Shown one piece after another: positions 1-10,578 of a stretch of 64,000 bases of DNA (position 1 is its first letter; each line of letters starts with the position of its first letter). The position numbers and the translations under genes are program-made. Under the pieces are notes generated by a model. It saw nothing but the letters and a program-made list of their open reading frames with translations. It was not told where the DNA came from and did no database searches. The DNA comes from Phymatolithon calcareum (Eukaryota > Rhodophyta > Florideophyceae > Hapalidiales), in NCBI GenBank assembly GCA_977006965.1, contig OZ345356.1, forward strand, positions 2,108,001 through 2,172,000. Reading direction: 5' to 3'.

Positions 1-264
1 GCAGCTCTTGCATAATCTCTACGCTATAGTCATCTGGCTGCTCAAAACGTTCTTGATTCGTAATTCTCTCCCAACAAGAGCTCCTGTAAGTCTCTTGAAC
101 TCAAACTCAATTTCTGTACTCATCTTCGATGACGCTAGAGTACGTTGTAAGGCGACTAGTTCGACCACCGCGGTAATCCCACAGTAAGCACCCAACACTG
201 ATTTCCTCCAAAGGAGTGCTCGGTTGAATGTCAACCTTAGGCACCTTAAACGTGTTGTTCTTTC
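1..264 (-). mobile_element. LINE family 1-alpha, 3' fragment (C-terminal coding end)
   Basis: Read on the reverse strand, bases 264 to about 22 encode the C-terminal end of a LINE ORF2, including the motif RLRCLRLTFNRALLWRKSV. The same end occurs at 9560-9823 (+) and 12423-12690 (-), which makes it a repeat rather than a unique gene. The sequence at bases 1-20 matches the start of the 3' tail seen at 12400-12430, so the window edge cuts the element within its tail. Only this end is present, so it is a 5'-truncated insertion. At 265 it abuts a LINE tail on the other strand. Confidence 0.7.
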
Positions 265-265
265 T

Positions 266-336
266 TGAGGGTAGCACCTGAGGAAGCCTTGCCCGTATAT
301 TCGTATGACTGTGGGGCTTTAAAAAATTGCAATAAA
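266..336 (+). repeat. LINE family 1-beta 3' tail
   Basis: These 71 bases match 10362-10436 almost exactly and resemble, in inverted orientation, 15283-15345 and 16448-16528. The shared core reads GGAAGCCTTGCC, then GACTGTGGGGCTTT, then an A-rich end. The arms AAGCC...GGCTT can pair, so the tail can form a stem-loop like those recognised by some LINE reverse transcriptases. This copy has lost its upstream coding part. Confidence 0.65.
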
Positions 337-383
337 AAACATAGAAACGAAATACAATCATCGTCAACCATTCAGAATAAATT

Positions 384-1412
384 CATCCAACAGGCCAAGA
401 TAGCAGTGTATCAGCTGAGATCCCTTGGTGTAAAAGCCCGGGGACTCAGCCCCTTAAAAGCAATCAAGATGTACAAGGCCTTGATACAGCCAAGATGGGA
501 ATATGCCATGCACCTGACGCCACGGACGACAAGAGTTCAAACAGCTATTGCAGACGTGGAGAAGACTTTTTTTGGACAAGTATTTGGTCCAATCGCAAAA
601 AATCGAACCGCCAGACTTCGTCTTCTCTGTCGCATACATAATGCGGATTACAGAAGATTAGTTCTAGCGTTACGAATGCTTGAACGAGCCAGAACAAGGA
701 AAATGGGCTTGCTCGCAGTCCCAAGAGAGGAAAGAGAAGTTGAGGAATTGCAATGGGTGTGTCGTGACATATCATCAATGTTACATCACGACCTATTCGA
801 GATGGCACTAACCTATCTTAAGCAGCGAGTTTCAGCAAAATCGTTAAGGGACCTGCTCTTTAAAGACGAAGGAGAAGGCTTGGAGGCGAGCAGAAAGAGG
901 AATATTCCTTATGATATTTCCGGGTCTACTCCCGCCATCATCAGACTACCGAAAGCATGTCACCGCCAATTGGCGATTAAATGGGCATTCGGACGTTTTC
1001 CCCCATTGAGTACCACACTTCTGGAAGACAAATTCGGTGAAATCGTACCAACTCTCATGAACAAGCTCGAAGTGTACCTTCAAAGATATCGACTAACAGA
1101 AGAGGAGACTAGTGAGACTGAAAAGGCACTTGACAAAGTACTATTCCTCACAATCGTCTTTTATGACGACATGGAATAGACCAAGACAAAATAGAACGGC
1201 GACGCTGAGATTCCTACGAACACGACAAGTGGACTCTAAGCTTTTCCCTCCACCTTCTCTGGAGGAGGGTTTTTGCAGCTAGGGCTGCGACGATAGCAAC
1301 GAGCTTTTGAGGGCTTTAACGGAGCTACCAAGGTAGTAGCATCTGAAACGCATCTCCCTTACAGTCTTATGAGTGTTTATGAGGGCGTTTAATAAATTCA
1401 AAATTCAAAAAA
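384..1412 (+). pseudogene. LINE family 1-beta, 5'-truncated reverse-transcriptase C-terminus
   Basis: Bases 384-1179 are open and encode the region after the polymerase core of a LINE ORF2. The motif KMYKALIQPRWEYAMHLTP is typical of the C-terminal side of LINE reverse transcriptases. It ends with a FGRFPPLSTTLLEDKFG segment and a C-terminus shared with the copies at 10040-10254 and 15540-16217. The catalytic FADD region and endonuclease are absent, so it cannot move by itself. No ATG supports a start, and the open frame simply begins inside the element. The 3' untranslated part runs to about 1412 and carries a degenerate family tail. A 54-base step is duplicated there: the gcgtttaat sequence begins at 1385 and again at 1439. 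Confidence 0.75.
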
Positions 1413-1467
1413 AACCTGTGTAATAAAAGTGTAGAAAAGCGTTTAATTAATTCAAAATTCAAAAAAC

Positions 1468-1930
1468 AAATCTGTCAATCACCGCCTCGCAAAAAAACTC
1501 AGATTGTTCCACGTCATGGGCGACTCAGCGGGGATCCGCAGAGCCAGCGCCATCCTCGCGAGTCCGCTCGTACAATACCAGTCTCTTAACTTTAGCTATA
1601 GTTATTTTGATGAGTTTTTATTAAAAAATGATATTAGAGTCTGAATACAGATACTTTTCGAGGCCAAAACGGAATGGGAAGATGAGTTACTTGAATAGTG
1701 GTTTACACTATTTTACTGTATACTGGACTATTTGGAGTTTTCTTGGCATGCGGTTGCAACACTCTAGAATCGATACAGTATATCGCCCGGCCAAGAAAAC
1801 AGTAATATACAGTAGAAGCCTCCAGACTCTCGCCCCACTACGGTGGTCTCATGGCCAACCTTCGATAAAATACCGGGCCTAGAAACGAAAGCTGGGCGTA
1901 GAGGTCATAGAGAGCAGAAGAAGAAATGTA
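1468..1930. repeat. REP1 copy 1, upstream module of peroxidase copy A
   Basis: This stretch matches 3660-4190, 11873-12230 and the two halves at 15190-15269 and 17106-17312. Landmarks are a CCAATCTGCCAATCAG-like start (degenerate here), a GGATCCGCGG box, a GCTCGTACAGTACCAGTC segment and a later CACGCTAGAATCGATACAG segment. It stands at the same place before all three peroxidase copies. It may be their original upstream region or an old repeat copied with them. I see no coding capacity. Confidence 0.6.
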
Positions 1931-2180
1931 GATTTTTATTTTCAATACGTTTAAGATAGTTACCAATGTATCTGCTGGCGCTTGGGACAACTTTTCGAGT
2001 GCCAGTTGGCTTGATTCTGTCAGAGGAAGAGTTTCTTACAATCGGAGAGATTGACCGAGATACCTCTGCATTAAGAGAACTCCCTACTGGTACTAACAGG
2101 GAATTGCGTCAGAGAGGTTTTCGCTTCGAGGTACACTTAAATTTCGCAGTCGAACACGGGGTCGGGGGAAGAGCAAAATA
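1931..2180 (-). repeat. LINE tail (type B), reverse orientation, copy 1
   Basis: On the reverse strand this ends in CAAGCGCCAGCAGATACATT followed by an AATAAAAATC-type end, like other LINE tails in the window. The same 250 bases recur at 4191-4445 and 17313-17572 at the same place upstream of the other peroxidase copies. The insertion therefore predates the duplication of the unit. Confidence 0.55.
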
Positions 2181-2474
2181 TGAAGATTTCGTGAAATCCT
2201 TTCTTCACTTTATTCGACATGTTATGATGAACTCTGTTGACAGACATCCTGAAAGCGGATGTCTACGAGATAGATAACCTTTTACGCGCCCTTCAGAGGA
2301 AGGAAATCGAAACAGAGGGTATGAGACAAGAGGTGAAACGAAAACCAACCTGCCCTGGCTTCGCCTTTTTAAGGACCAAGTCTCAGGACGGCACGCCCGG
2401 TATTCCGCTGCCCTGCCCAAGACAGCCCCACAAGTCCTTCAACAACACGCATCTGCCACATCAGATTTTTCATC

Positions 2475-3496
2475 ATGCTTCTTGCCCCGTCATGCCAAGA
2501 CCTCTCTTTGCTGCTCCTGCTCACCGTGCCCCTATTCTCTCTGTTCAAGCCAGAGCTAACGTCAAGCGCAATGCTCCCATGTTCAAGCCTAATCACTGGT
2601 ACTTGCGACACCTCTACAACCTCAGTGGAATGACAGCACAGTTCCGCGGATTTCTACAATTTAACCTGCATCGACGCTCGAGTAGTACCGCATTCCTCCG
2701 TTTTCGTTTCGGACATAAGTGCCGTTCTTGGCCGCCCAAGACACGCACCTTTGACGGCTTCTGCAAAAACTGGCACCGTCCCCGCACAGGCGCCGCAGGA
2801 ACCCCATTCAAGCTCCTCTCTCCTTTTCACGCCTTCCTCAACATTTCCGACTCAACACTTCCGAATCTGCGCGTAATCTTCAACGTATATCTACAGACAC
2901 CGGGAGCACGGGAAATCACCGCAACTTGTCAGAGCTGTTCACCTTCTTCGGCCAGTTCCTCGACCACACCCTGACAGAAACGGAGAACGACAACACGTCC
3001 ATCCCAATCCGCATTCCCCCCAACGACACCACATTTCACGGTGTTGGTGTGATCCCCTTCTTTCGCACACACAAAGAGCGCGTCAAAGAGGATTGGGTCC
3101 CCGTTAATCTGCTGCCGAGCTTCATCGACGCCGGAGCTATTTACGGTCCAAGTGAGGAGCGTTCGCGGAGGTTGCGAAAGTACAAAGACGGCTTGCTGCG
3201 AGCCGGAGAAGAGGAAGAAGACAACTCGGGCCGGCACTTACGGCAATGCATACACTGTTCTTCCGCGAACATATCCGCGTGTGTAGCGAGTTGAAAAAGT
3301 CATTTCCGAGATGGGGCGACGAGAAATTGTATCACATCGCGCGCAAGATTGTCGGCGCGGAAATGCAGGCGATTGTTTACTACGAGTTCCTTCCCGCCGT
3401 GCTCGGGCACAGGTTGAAACCGTACACGGGATATCGTCGCTGGGTGGATCCGAGAATCTCCAACGAGTTTTCGACCGTTGCGTATTGCGTCGGACA
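2475..3496 (+). pseudogene. animal-type haem peroxidase, copy A (truncated pseudogene)
   Basis: This is a relic of a secreted haem peroxidase of the animal peroxidase superfamily (myeloperoxidase/peroxinectin type), which oxidises substrates with hydrogen peroxide. A hydrophobic leader follows the ATG at 2475. The mature frame then carries FKPNHWYLRHLY, the distal-histidine motif FFGQFLDHTL (His at 2965-2967), FIDAGAIYGPSEERSRRLR, FFREHIRVC (catalytic Arg region, with Asn changed to Ile) and KLYHIARKIVGAEMQAIVYY. Lesions are a deletion with frameshift near 2540, a one-base deletion near 2888 and a deletion of about 55 bases near 3225. The gene is cut at about 3496, where REP1 copy 2 begins. 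The proximal-histidine position reads Gln and the haem-domain C-terminus is missing. It is the most damaged of the three copies. Confidence 0.85.
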
Positions 3497-4190
3497 GTCG
3501 TCTGCTTCTGCCAGCGTTTCGAATTCCAATCTGCCATTGAAAATTAAGCATTTTGCCACTCTTTCTGCGAAACGTCTGCTTCCGCCACCGCGTCTATTCG
3601 AAACTCAGCTTTTGCACTCGTTTTAGAGCGAATCCGCGGAGATAGGAAGGGAACTACAGTATTCCAATCTGCCAATCAGCCCCTCGAAAACTCAGCTTGT
3701 TCTACGTCATGGTCGTTTCAGCGCGGATCCGCGGAGATAGGGACGTAATTGTAGAATTGGTGGGCCCGGGGGTCCGCTTAAGCTGATCCGCGGAGAAGCG
3801 CCATTAGCTGTATTGACAATACAGCGATGCAGAACTGCTGCGCTCGCGCGCGCGCTCGTACAGTACCAGTCCCGTAACTTTAGTTTCAGTTATTTGATGA
3901 GTTTTTATTGAAAAATGAAATTTGGCTTTGAATACAAATAATTTTCGAGGCAATTTTCGTGAATAGTGGTTTTTACTATTTTACTGTTTATTGGAACTAT
4001 TTAGAGTTTTCATGGCATGCGGTTACAACACGCTAGAATCGATACAGCATATCGTCCGGGGAAGAAAACAGTACTATCCAGTAGAAGCCTCCTGACGCTC
4101 TCCCCACTAGGGTGGTCTCATGGCCAACCTTCGATAAAATACTGGGCTTAGAACCGAAAGCTGGGCGTAGAGGTCATATTAAGCAGAAGA
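3497..4190. repeat. REP1 copy 2, upstream module of peroxidase copy B
   Basis: This is the fullest REP1 copy. It begins directly at the truncation of peroxidase copy A. It carries CCAATCTGCC twice (near 3526 and 3662), a gatccgcgga box three times (3638-3645 in degenerate form, 3725-3732, 3787-3793) and a GCGCGCGC run near 3850. It ends in the segment shared with 1640-1930 and 17106-17312. CCAAT-like and repeated GC boxes look promoter-like, but that is inference. No ORF of note was seen. Confidence 0.6.
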
Positions 4191-4445
4191 AGAAAGTAGA
4201 GTTTTATTCTTAAATACGTTTAAAAAAGTTATCAATGCATCTGCTGGCGCTTGGGACAACGCTTCGAGTGCCAATTGGCTTAATTCTGTCCGAAGAAGAG
4301 TTTCTTCTAGCGCGTGAGATTGACAAAGATACCTCTGCATTAAGAGAACTCCCTGCTGGTAACAGCAGGCAATTACGTGAGAGAGGTTTTCGCTTTGAGG
4401 TACACTTAAGTTTCGCGGTCGAACACGGTGGGTGTTGGGGGAAAA
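4191..4445 (-). repeat. LINE tail (type B), reverse orientation, copy 2
   Basis: The sequence is nearly identical to 1931-2180 and 17313-17572. On the reverse strand it ends in GCAGATGCATTGATAAC plus an A/T-rich AATAAAACTC end. It lies between REP1 and the peroxidase leader, as in the other two units. Confidence 0.55.
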
Positions 4446-4738
4446 GCAAAATAATATTTCGTTTTGAGAAATCAATTCTTTTTTTACTTTATTCGACAAA
4501 TCATGATGAACTCTGTTGATAGACATAATGAAAGCGGATGTTTACGAGATAGATAGCATTTAAATCAAAACAGGAGGGTAAGCGACGAAGTCGAAACGAA
4601 ACCAACCTGCCCTGGCTTGTCCTTTTTAAGGTCCCAATCTCAGGATGGCACTCCTGGCATTCCGCTGACCAAGACAGCCCAACAAGTCGCTCGACACTGC
4701 GCTTCGTGTACCAAGTCTGCCACACTGGTGTCGTCGTC

Positions 4739-6513
4739 ATGGGTCTTGCCTCGTCATGCCGCGACCTTACTTTGCTGCTCCTGCTCACATTGCTCATGTT
4801 CTCCCTTCTCGAATGCAAAGCCGAAACATCACCAGAAAAAGTCACAGCTAACTTCAAGCGCAATGCTCCCGTGTTCAAGCCTAATCACTGGTACTTGCGA
4901 CACCTCTACAAACACGTTGGGATGACAAAATAGTTCCGCGGTTTTCTGCAATTTAACCAAAGTCGTCGCCCGAACAGTACCGCACCCATCCGCTATCGCT
5001 TCGAACATAAGTGCTGTTCTTGGCCGCCCAAGACGCGCACCTTCGACGGCTTCTGGAACAATTGGCACCGTCCCCGCACAGGCGCTGCAGGCACTCCTTT
5101 CAAGCTCCTCTCTCCTTCTCACACCTTACTCAACATTTCCGACGCAACACTTCCGAATCCGCGCGTGATCTCCAACGCAAAGTAATATCTACAGACACCG
5201 GCAACACGGGAAATCACCGCAACCTCTCAGAGCTGTTCACCTTCTTCGGCCAGTTCCTCGACCACACCCTGACAGAAACGGAGAACGACAACACGTCCAT
5301 CCCAATCCGCATTCTCGTAAACGACACCACATTTCACGGTATTGGTGTCATCCCTTTCTTCCGCACACACAAAGAGGGCGTCAAGGAGGGTTGGGCCCCC
5401 GTCAATCTGCTGCCGAGTTTCATCGACGCCGGAGCTATTTACGGGCCTAGCGAGCAGCGCGCGCGGAGGTTGCGCAGGTTCGAAGACGGCCTGCTTCGAG
5501 CTGGAGAAGAAGCAGAAAAACTGCTGCCGACGGACGAAGCGGGGTTTTACATGTCGGGCGACAACCGCGCGAATAAAAAACCGGCATTCACGGCGATGCA
5601 CACACTGTTCTTCCGCGAACACAACCGCGTGTGTGGCGAGTTGAAAAAGGCATTTCCGCTATGAGGCGACGGGAAATTGTATCACATCGCTCGCAAAATT
5701 GTCGGCGCGGAAATGCAGGCGATCGTTTACTACGAGTTCCTCCCCGCCGTGCTGGGTCACAGGTTGAAACCGTGCACAGGGTATCGTCGCTGGGTGAACC
5801 CGAGAATCTCCAACGAGTTCTCCACAGTTGCATACCGCGTCGGACACTCGTTAATCAATCCGTACATCACCTCCATCGACGCCACGGGAACGGTCAAGAA
5901 GGTTGAACTATGAAGCGCCTTTTTCAAGCCAGCAATGTTCAAGACTATCGGGGTGGACAGTCTGCTCCGCGGAATGATAAAGACAGAGGCCGCAGAAGTC
6001 GACGTGAAGGTCACGGACGCGGTGCGCAACTTCCTGGTCGGCGACGCTCGTACCGATTTGCGACTCGACCTTGCAGCACTGACCGTGCAGCGCGGGCGCG
6101 ATCACGCAGTGCCGCACTACAATGCCATGCGGAAGATGTACGGCCTATGGGCTGTGCAGAGTTTTCGCGAAATTACGAGGGATCCGGAACTGGCGGCAAG
6201 ACTGGAGATGGTGTACGTGGGCGTGAATCGCGTCGACGGGTGGATTGGCGGGCTGGTGGAGGACCGTGCAAAGGGTTCTTCGCTGGGACCGCTATTTAAG
6301 AGGGCGTGGATTTAGGAGTTTTCGCGACTGCGTGATGGGGATCGGTTGTACTTTCGGAGGTGGGGTATGTTCCCGATTTGGTGGAGGTGGAGGGTTCCTA
6401 CTGTGCGCAGACTCACGAGGTGGAAGATGAAGGGCGGGATTATGCGTAGGGTGATTTTGGATAATACGAATGTTAATGAGAAGATTGTGAAGTGGAATCC
6501 GTTCATGGTATAG
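4739..6513 (+). pseudogene. animal-type haem peroxidase, copy B (pseudogene, near full length)
   Basis: The ATG at 4739 opens a clear signal peptide (hydrophobic run LTLLLLLTLLMFSLL, then ECKA). The haem domain follows: FFGQFLDHTL with the distal His (5263-5265), FIDAGAIYGPSEQRARRLR, TAMHTLFFREHNRVCGELK with the catalytic Arg, AYRVGHSLINPYI with the proximal His, and LDLAALTVQRGRDHAVPHY. The fold ends with RLRDGDRLYF and a terminal stop at 6511-6513. Lesions are TAG 4931-4933 (CAG in copies A and C), a frameshift near 5178, TGA 5662-5664 (TGG in A and C), TGA 5911-5913 and TAG 6313-6315 (also in C). All catalytic residues are still readable, so decay is recent compared with divergence. It has no known partner genes here. 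Confidence 0.88.
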
Positions 6514-6660
6514 TTTTTACAACGGAGGGTTGGGGCGGACACATTGACTCGGGGAGGGGTTTGTGTCTCAAGAATAGTAAGTTTGTTGTCTTGGTTCGAT
6601 ATACACGTGGGCAACAAGATTGTTAGCCTGGATAGCAAAGGACCAGGAATCCATAGGTAG
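6514..6660 (+). repeat. 3' flank of the duplicated peroxidase unit
   Basis: These bases, from the terminal stop of copy B through a TTAGCCTGGATAGCAAAG segment and on to the agaacagacctagctta segment, match the 3' flank of copy C (19673-19810, resuming at 19878). They show that the duplication extended past the gene. No polyadenylation signal stands out. Confidence 0.55.
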
Positions 6661-6678
6661 AACAGACCTAGCTTATGC

Positions 6679-9600
6679 GATGCCTACGGCTGATATTCAA
6701 CACAACACCTCTTTGGAGAAAATAAGTACTAGGTGCATACTTTGGTGTCACAGCCGTGATTGAGCTGGTTGCGCTCCAACGCATTCCACAACTGGAGAAT
6801 AAGGACAGCGAGCAGCCCCACATTCGTGACAAATCAAGGGAGAAGCAATATCGACATGTTTCTTACAAAGTCAGCGGAAGCTGAAGTTCCGTATGTTCAG
6901 AACGGATCATGGGATGGTAACGCAGAGCACACACCGGTTCGAATGCGATTCTTGAATCACAAAATTGTCGCACAGCAGAAGGAAAAGTTCATATCAAGAG
7001 CAGCAAGGAAATGCCCAGAGCGAGCGGCACAAGCCAATGCGGAAATATTTTCGTGGGCCCCAGAGATGATCCAAAAACTGCGCGCTTGTATCAATGAAGA
7101 TGACCTCAATGCTTGGTACAAAATTCTACGCGCCAAGATCACAAAGTCCTGGACCTCCGACAAGCCCAGGCCGGGACGATACAAGACGTTCTGGAACAGA
7201 GAGCTCGATCAATTGGCCAAGAAAAGAACAAGGATTTACAAAAGGGTACAAAGGATGGGTCTCCAAGCAGACAAAGCTGAGCTGAAAAAAGTCAAAGCGC
7301 TGATCCAGAAAAAAAGTACGGAAATCGAAGGAGGACCAATTTGAAAAATCTATAGAAGGAATCGAGAAGATGGGCCCCACTGAGGCTGCAAATGTCGCGA
7401 GCAAGTTTATGAAGTCCAAGGAGCGACGAACTGGTAAGAATCGGGCTCTAGGAGCCCCAGTGCACCCGAGCAAGTTTTCCGCGTACATCTCGAACGCGTG
7501 CAAAGCGGGGAAGGATTGGAATGTGACCTTGAAATGTTTACCGTTAACAGAGCAATGAGGAGGCATCTTCGAAGAGCCTTTAACAGAGCGCCATGAGGGA
7601 AATCTGTGGGCCTAGACGGCGTTGCTGTGGAGATGCTACACCCAAACAAGGAGGTCGGTTTCGAATTGGTTCTGGTTCTGTGGGAGACATGCAGGCGACT
7701 GAGGTGCCTCCCACGACAATGGCGGCAAGCAACACTTATTCCCCTATACAAGAAAGGTCCAGCACACATTGCGGCAAACTACAGGCCTATCTCTCTACTG
7801 AGTCAGGTCAGGAAGATAATCGATTCCGCCCTAGACTCATACATAAGGGATCACTACCGGTTCAACAGAGCACAACTGGGTTTTCGGAGAGACAAGAGCA
7901 CATATTTGGTCATACTTCGCGCAAAGAATACTATGCAAAATGGTCACCCGTTCGTTGCTGTACTTGACTGTCAGCAGCGTATGACAGCGTCCCGAGGGAT
8001 ATCCTCCTCCTCGAGCGACTGAAGAAAAAGTTGTCGGTGCACATAACAAAGATGGTATCTTACCTGAAGAAACCGTCGTGGATCACGTCGGCAGGAGATG
8101 AAACGAATACGTGGTGCATTATCGACCGAGGTGTTCCGTAGGGCTCCCCGCTTAGTCCGTGCATATATAACATATTCATGGATACGTTGGCGGAAGCTGC
8201 CGCCCTAGTAACAAGAACAGTGTCCGACCATCCAGCGCAGCTATTTGCGGATGACGTTCTTTTTCAGGGAAAGAATGCAAAAGGATTGCAAAAACTATTG
8301 GACATAGCTACGAAGTGTGCAGCCGAGAACTCCATGAAATGGAACACGAAGCCAGGAAAGAGCGACGTCCTTAAGTACAAAGGACTCCCAAAGAAGAAAT
8401 TCTTCCTTGCAGGAAAAGAGATGCGCCAAACCTAGAGAGTGTCTTACCTCGGGATCAGTATGAACAACAACGGAGTCACCGACGATACAGCAATTTCAAG
8501 AGTTCGGAATGCGATGGGATGAGTACACAAACTCCGCCACATTGGCTTGAACGTCAGAGGACTCCAACCAACCACGTGCATCAGGATTTTCAAGTCGTTG
8601 ATTCTCCCTAAATGGGAGTATGCAATTCACCTGACACCGATCACGAAACGACTACTATCGCAATTGAAGCAGCAGAAGGTCTTTTCTGTGGACTGGCGGC
8701 TTCGCACTGAAGCCTTGAGGTCTAGAGAAGCTGCTAAGCTTTCTGACTTATAGAACGCCACCGTCCTGCTCCAAATAAATCCCCTTTAGCTTCCGGATGT
8801 GCGAGGTCCCAACTTGCCCTTCCTGGGCAGACAGACGAGGATCCTACCAAAGCAGCGACCTTAGTAGGAATAGAAATGCGTCAAGTTTACATATCCGCAA
8901 CCAACTGGCTCCGGTCCTTCCCCTTTTTCCTCCCCGGTTGCCAATAGCCTCTATCTTATAAACCCTACATATGAACTGCTAGAGTATCTACCATGCTAAG
9001 CGCTCGCAGTACCGCCAACCAATAACCTTTCTCGTAGCCCGCACACCGCACCAGTATCACAGATCAACGTGCCACGAGGCATTGTCTCCGACTGACCATT
9101 ACTGACAACCTGTCGGAATGCTGAAAGTGAGGTCTCGTCACTGGTACGTCTCTTCCGGTACGTTCGAACGGCTCGCACAATCAAATCATAAGCCCAGCTC
9201 AACATTTTCTACAGATACGTTTTCGGAAAATATGCCGAGTATCGAAAGGATAGGATGCGAGTGCTCTGCCGTCTTGCCAGCCCACAGATGAGGAGATTCA
9301 CAAGGCTGAAAGGTTTGCCTTAAGCTTGGTAAGACGGAGGAAGCTCCTGGAGCTTTCAGAAGAATACCAGGAAAAGGAAGAAGATCTGGAAGACGTGCCA
9401 AAGGACATTGGATATCTCGGGGAAGAGGAACACCTTAAAGAAGCTCTGAAACAAGCGGAAGAAGGTATGGTGTCAAAAAAGCGACGCCTACAAGCAACAG
9501 TCAAAGTCTGGTCGTTGGAAGAAGAGGGTTGGACAGTTAAAATCCCGATCGGCGTACCGAACGACCTACCTGGAGTGCTATATATAAGGGACAGAACTGC

Positions 9601-9895
9601 AAGGTTGAGATGCCTGAGAGTCATTTTCAACAGAGTTCCTTTGTGGAAAAAATCCATTATGGCGAAATACTTTGGGACTGGTGCTGTGGTGGAGCTTATC
9701 GTGATGCAACGTATACTACGGTCTGTGAAGATGGACCAAGAAACGGAATATGAATGCAAAAGACTTACTCGGGCCCTCACAGGGAGAGAAATTCGAGTTA
9801 AGGAGATATTAGAAGGAGAGTAGAGAGATGAGTATCGAAAACAGCGAGAAGCTGCCCTGTTACTCAATTTGAGGCTTTAGGAGCTTTTAAAATAA
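6679..9895 (+). mobile_element. LINE family 1-alpha, degenerate element
   Basis: A non-LTR retrotransposon with several frames in order. There is a short C-terminal piece at 6679-6790. The end of an AP-endonuclease and linker follows (6790-7344). The reverse transcriptase comes next: SLLSQVRKIIDSALDS in 7606-7966, SAAYDSVPRD after a one-base loss near 7967, GVP-stop-GSPLSP at 8131-8155, and FADDV at 8245-8260. The C-terminal part begins at 8547 and, after an interruption of about 500 bases (8692-9195), continues with FGKYAEYRKDRMRVLCR to the stop at 9821-9823. The 3' tail CTGTTACTC...GAGCTTTTAAAATAAATC ends at about 9895. TAG at 8139-8141 stands where other copies read Gln. It is not capable of moving. 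Confidence 0.8.
8692..9195. other. unexplained interruption inside the LINE
   Basis: The LINE coding sequence stops making sense at about 8692 (GLF...) and resumes at about 9196 with a partly overlapping segment (IFYRYVFGKY). The 500 bases between have no recognisable ORF, tail or terminal repeat, and I did not find them elsewhere in the window. It may be an insertion or foreign filler DNA. Confidence 0.4.
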
Positions 9896-9904
9896 ATCAG
9901 CATA

Positions 9905-10436
9905 CATCCCCCTCCAACGCATTCTATCTACATCTAAGATTATTCCTGAAATTGAATATGAATGTAAGCGACTCACTAGAGCACTTGTTGGGAGAGAAAT
10001 ACAAATCAAGGATATACTGAATAGTCAAACTACGTCAGTACGACTTTGGAAGATTCCCCCAAGTGTCTACCACACTGATGCCAGACAGATTCGGCAACAA
10101 AGTCAGACAGCACATGGAGACCCTGGATCGCAACCTATCAGCCTATGAACTCAAGGAAGAAGACAGAGCGGCAACTGAGAAGGCACTAGATGACGTTTTG
10201 CTCTTCAGCAAAAGCATCATCGAGAGTATGCAGAATGAAGAAGACCTGTACTGAAAGAAGAAGCGACGCCTCGAAAACTGCTACGAAGAGCTATCAAAAA
10301 CAAACGAGTACATGCTAGGGGCACAGATAGAATACCAGACATAGGAGTAGAGCTGCCCTAGTGAGGGCAGCACCTGCGGAAGCCTTGCCTGTATATTCGT
10401 ATGACTGTGGGGATTTAAAAAATTGCAATAAAAATT
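9905..10436 (+). mobile_element. LINE fragments: 1-alpha C-terminus joined to 1-beta C-terminus and tail
   Basis: Bases 9914-10033 encode EYECKRLTRALVGREIQIKD, the last part of a 1-alpha ORF. From about 10040 the sequence switches to a 1-beta C-terminus (FGRFPQVSTTLMPDRFG, ending at the stop 10252-10254) and then the 1-beta 3' tail at 10362-10436. Both are 5'-truncated. The join may reflect template switching during insertion or one insertion landing beside another. Confidence 0.65.
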
Positions 10437-10578
10437 GACAAAGGGAGCTTCAATTTAACCAAAATCCAACCCAAACCCATTGAGAGCTTTTCTAAAAGCT
10501 CCCAATGCCTAAACTAGGAAAGTAAATCTTTACATGTCAACTAGCAAGTATAGTACTCTTATTTTTTACAATACCAAA

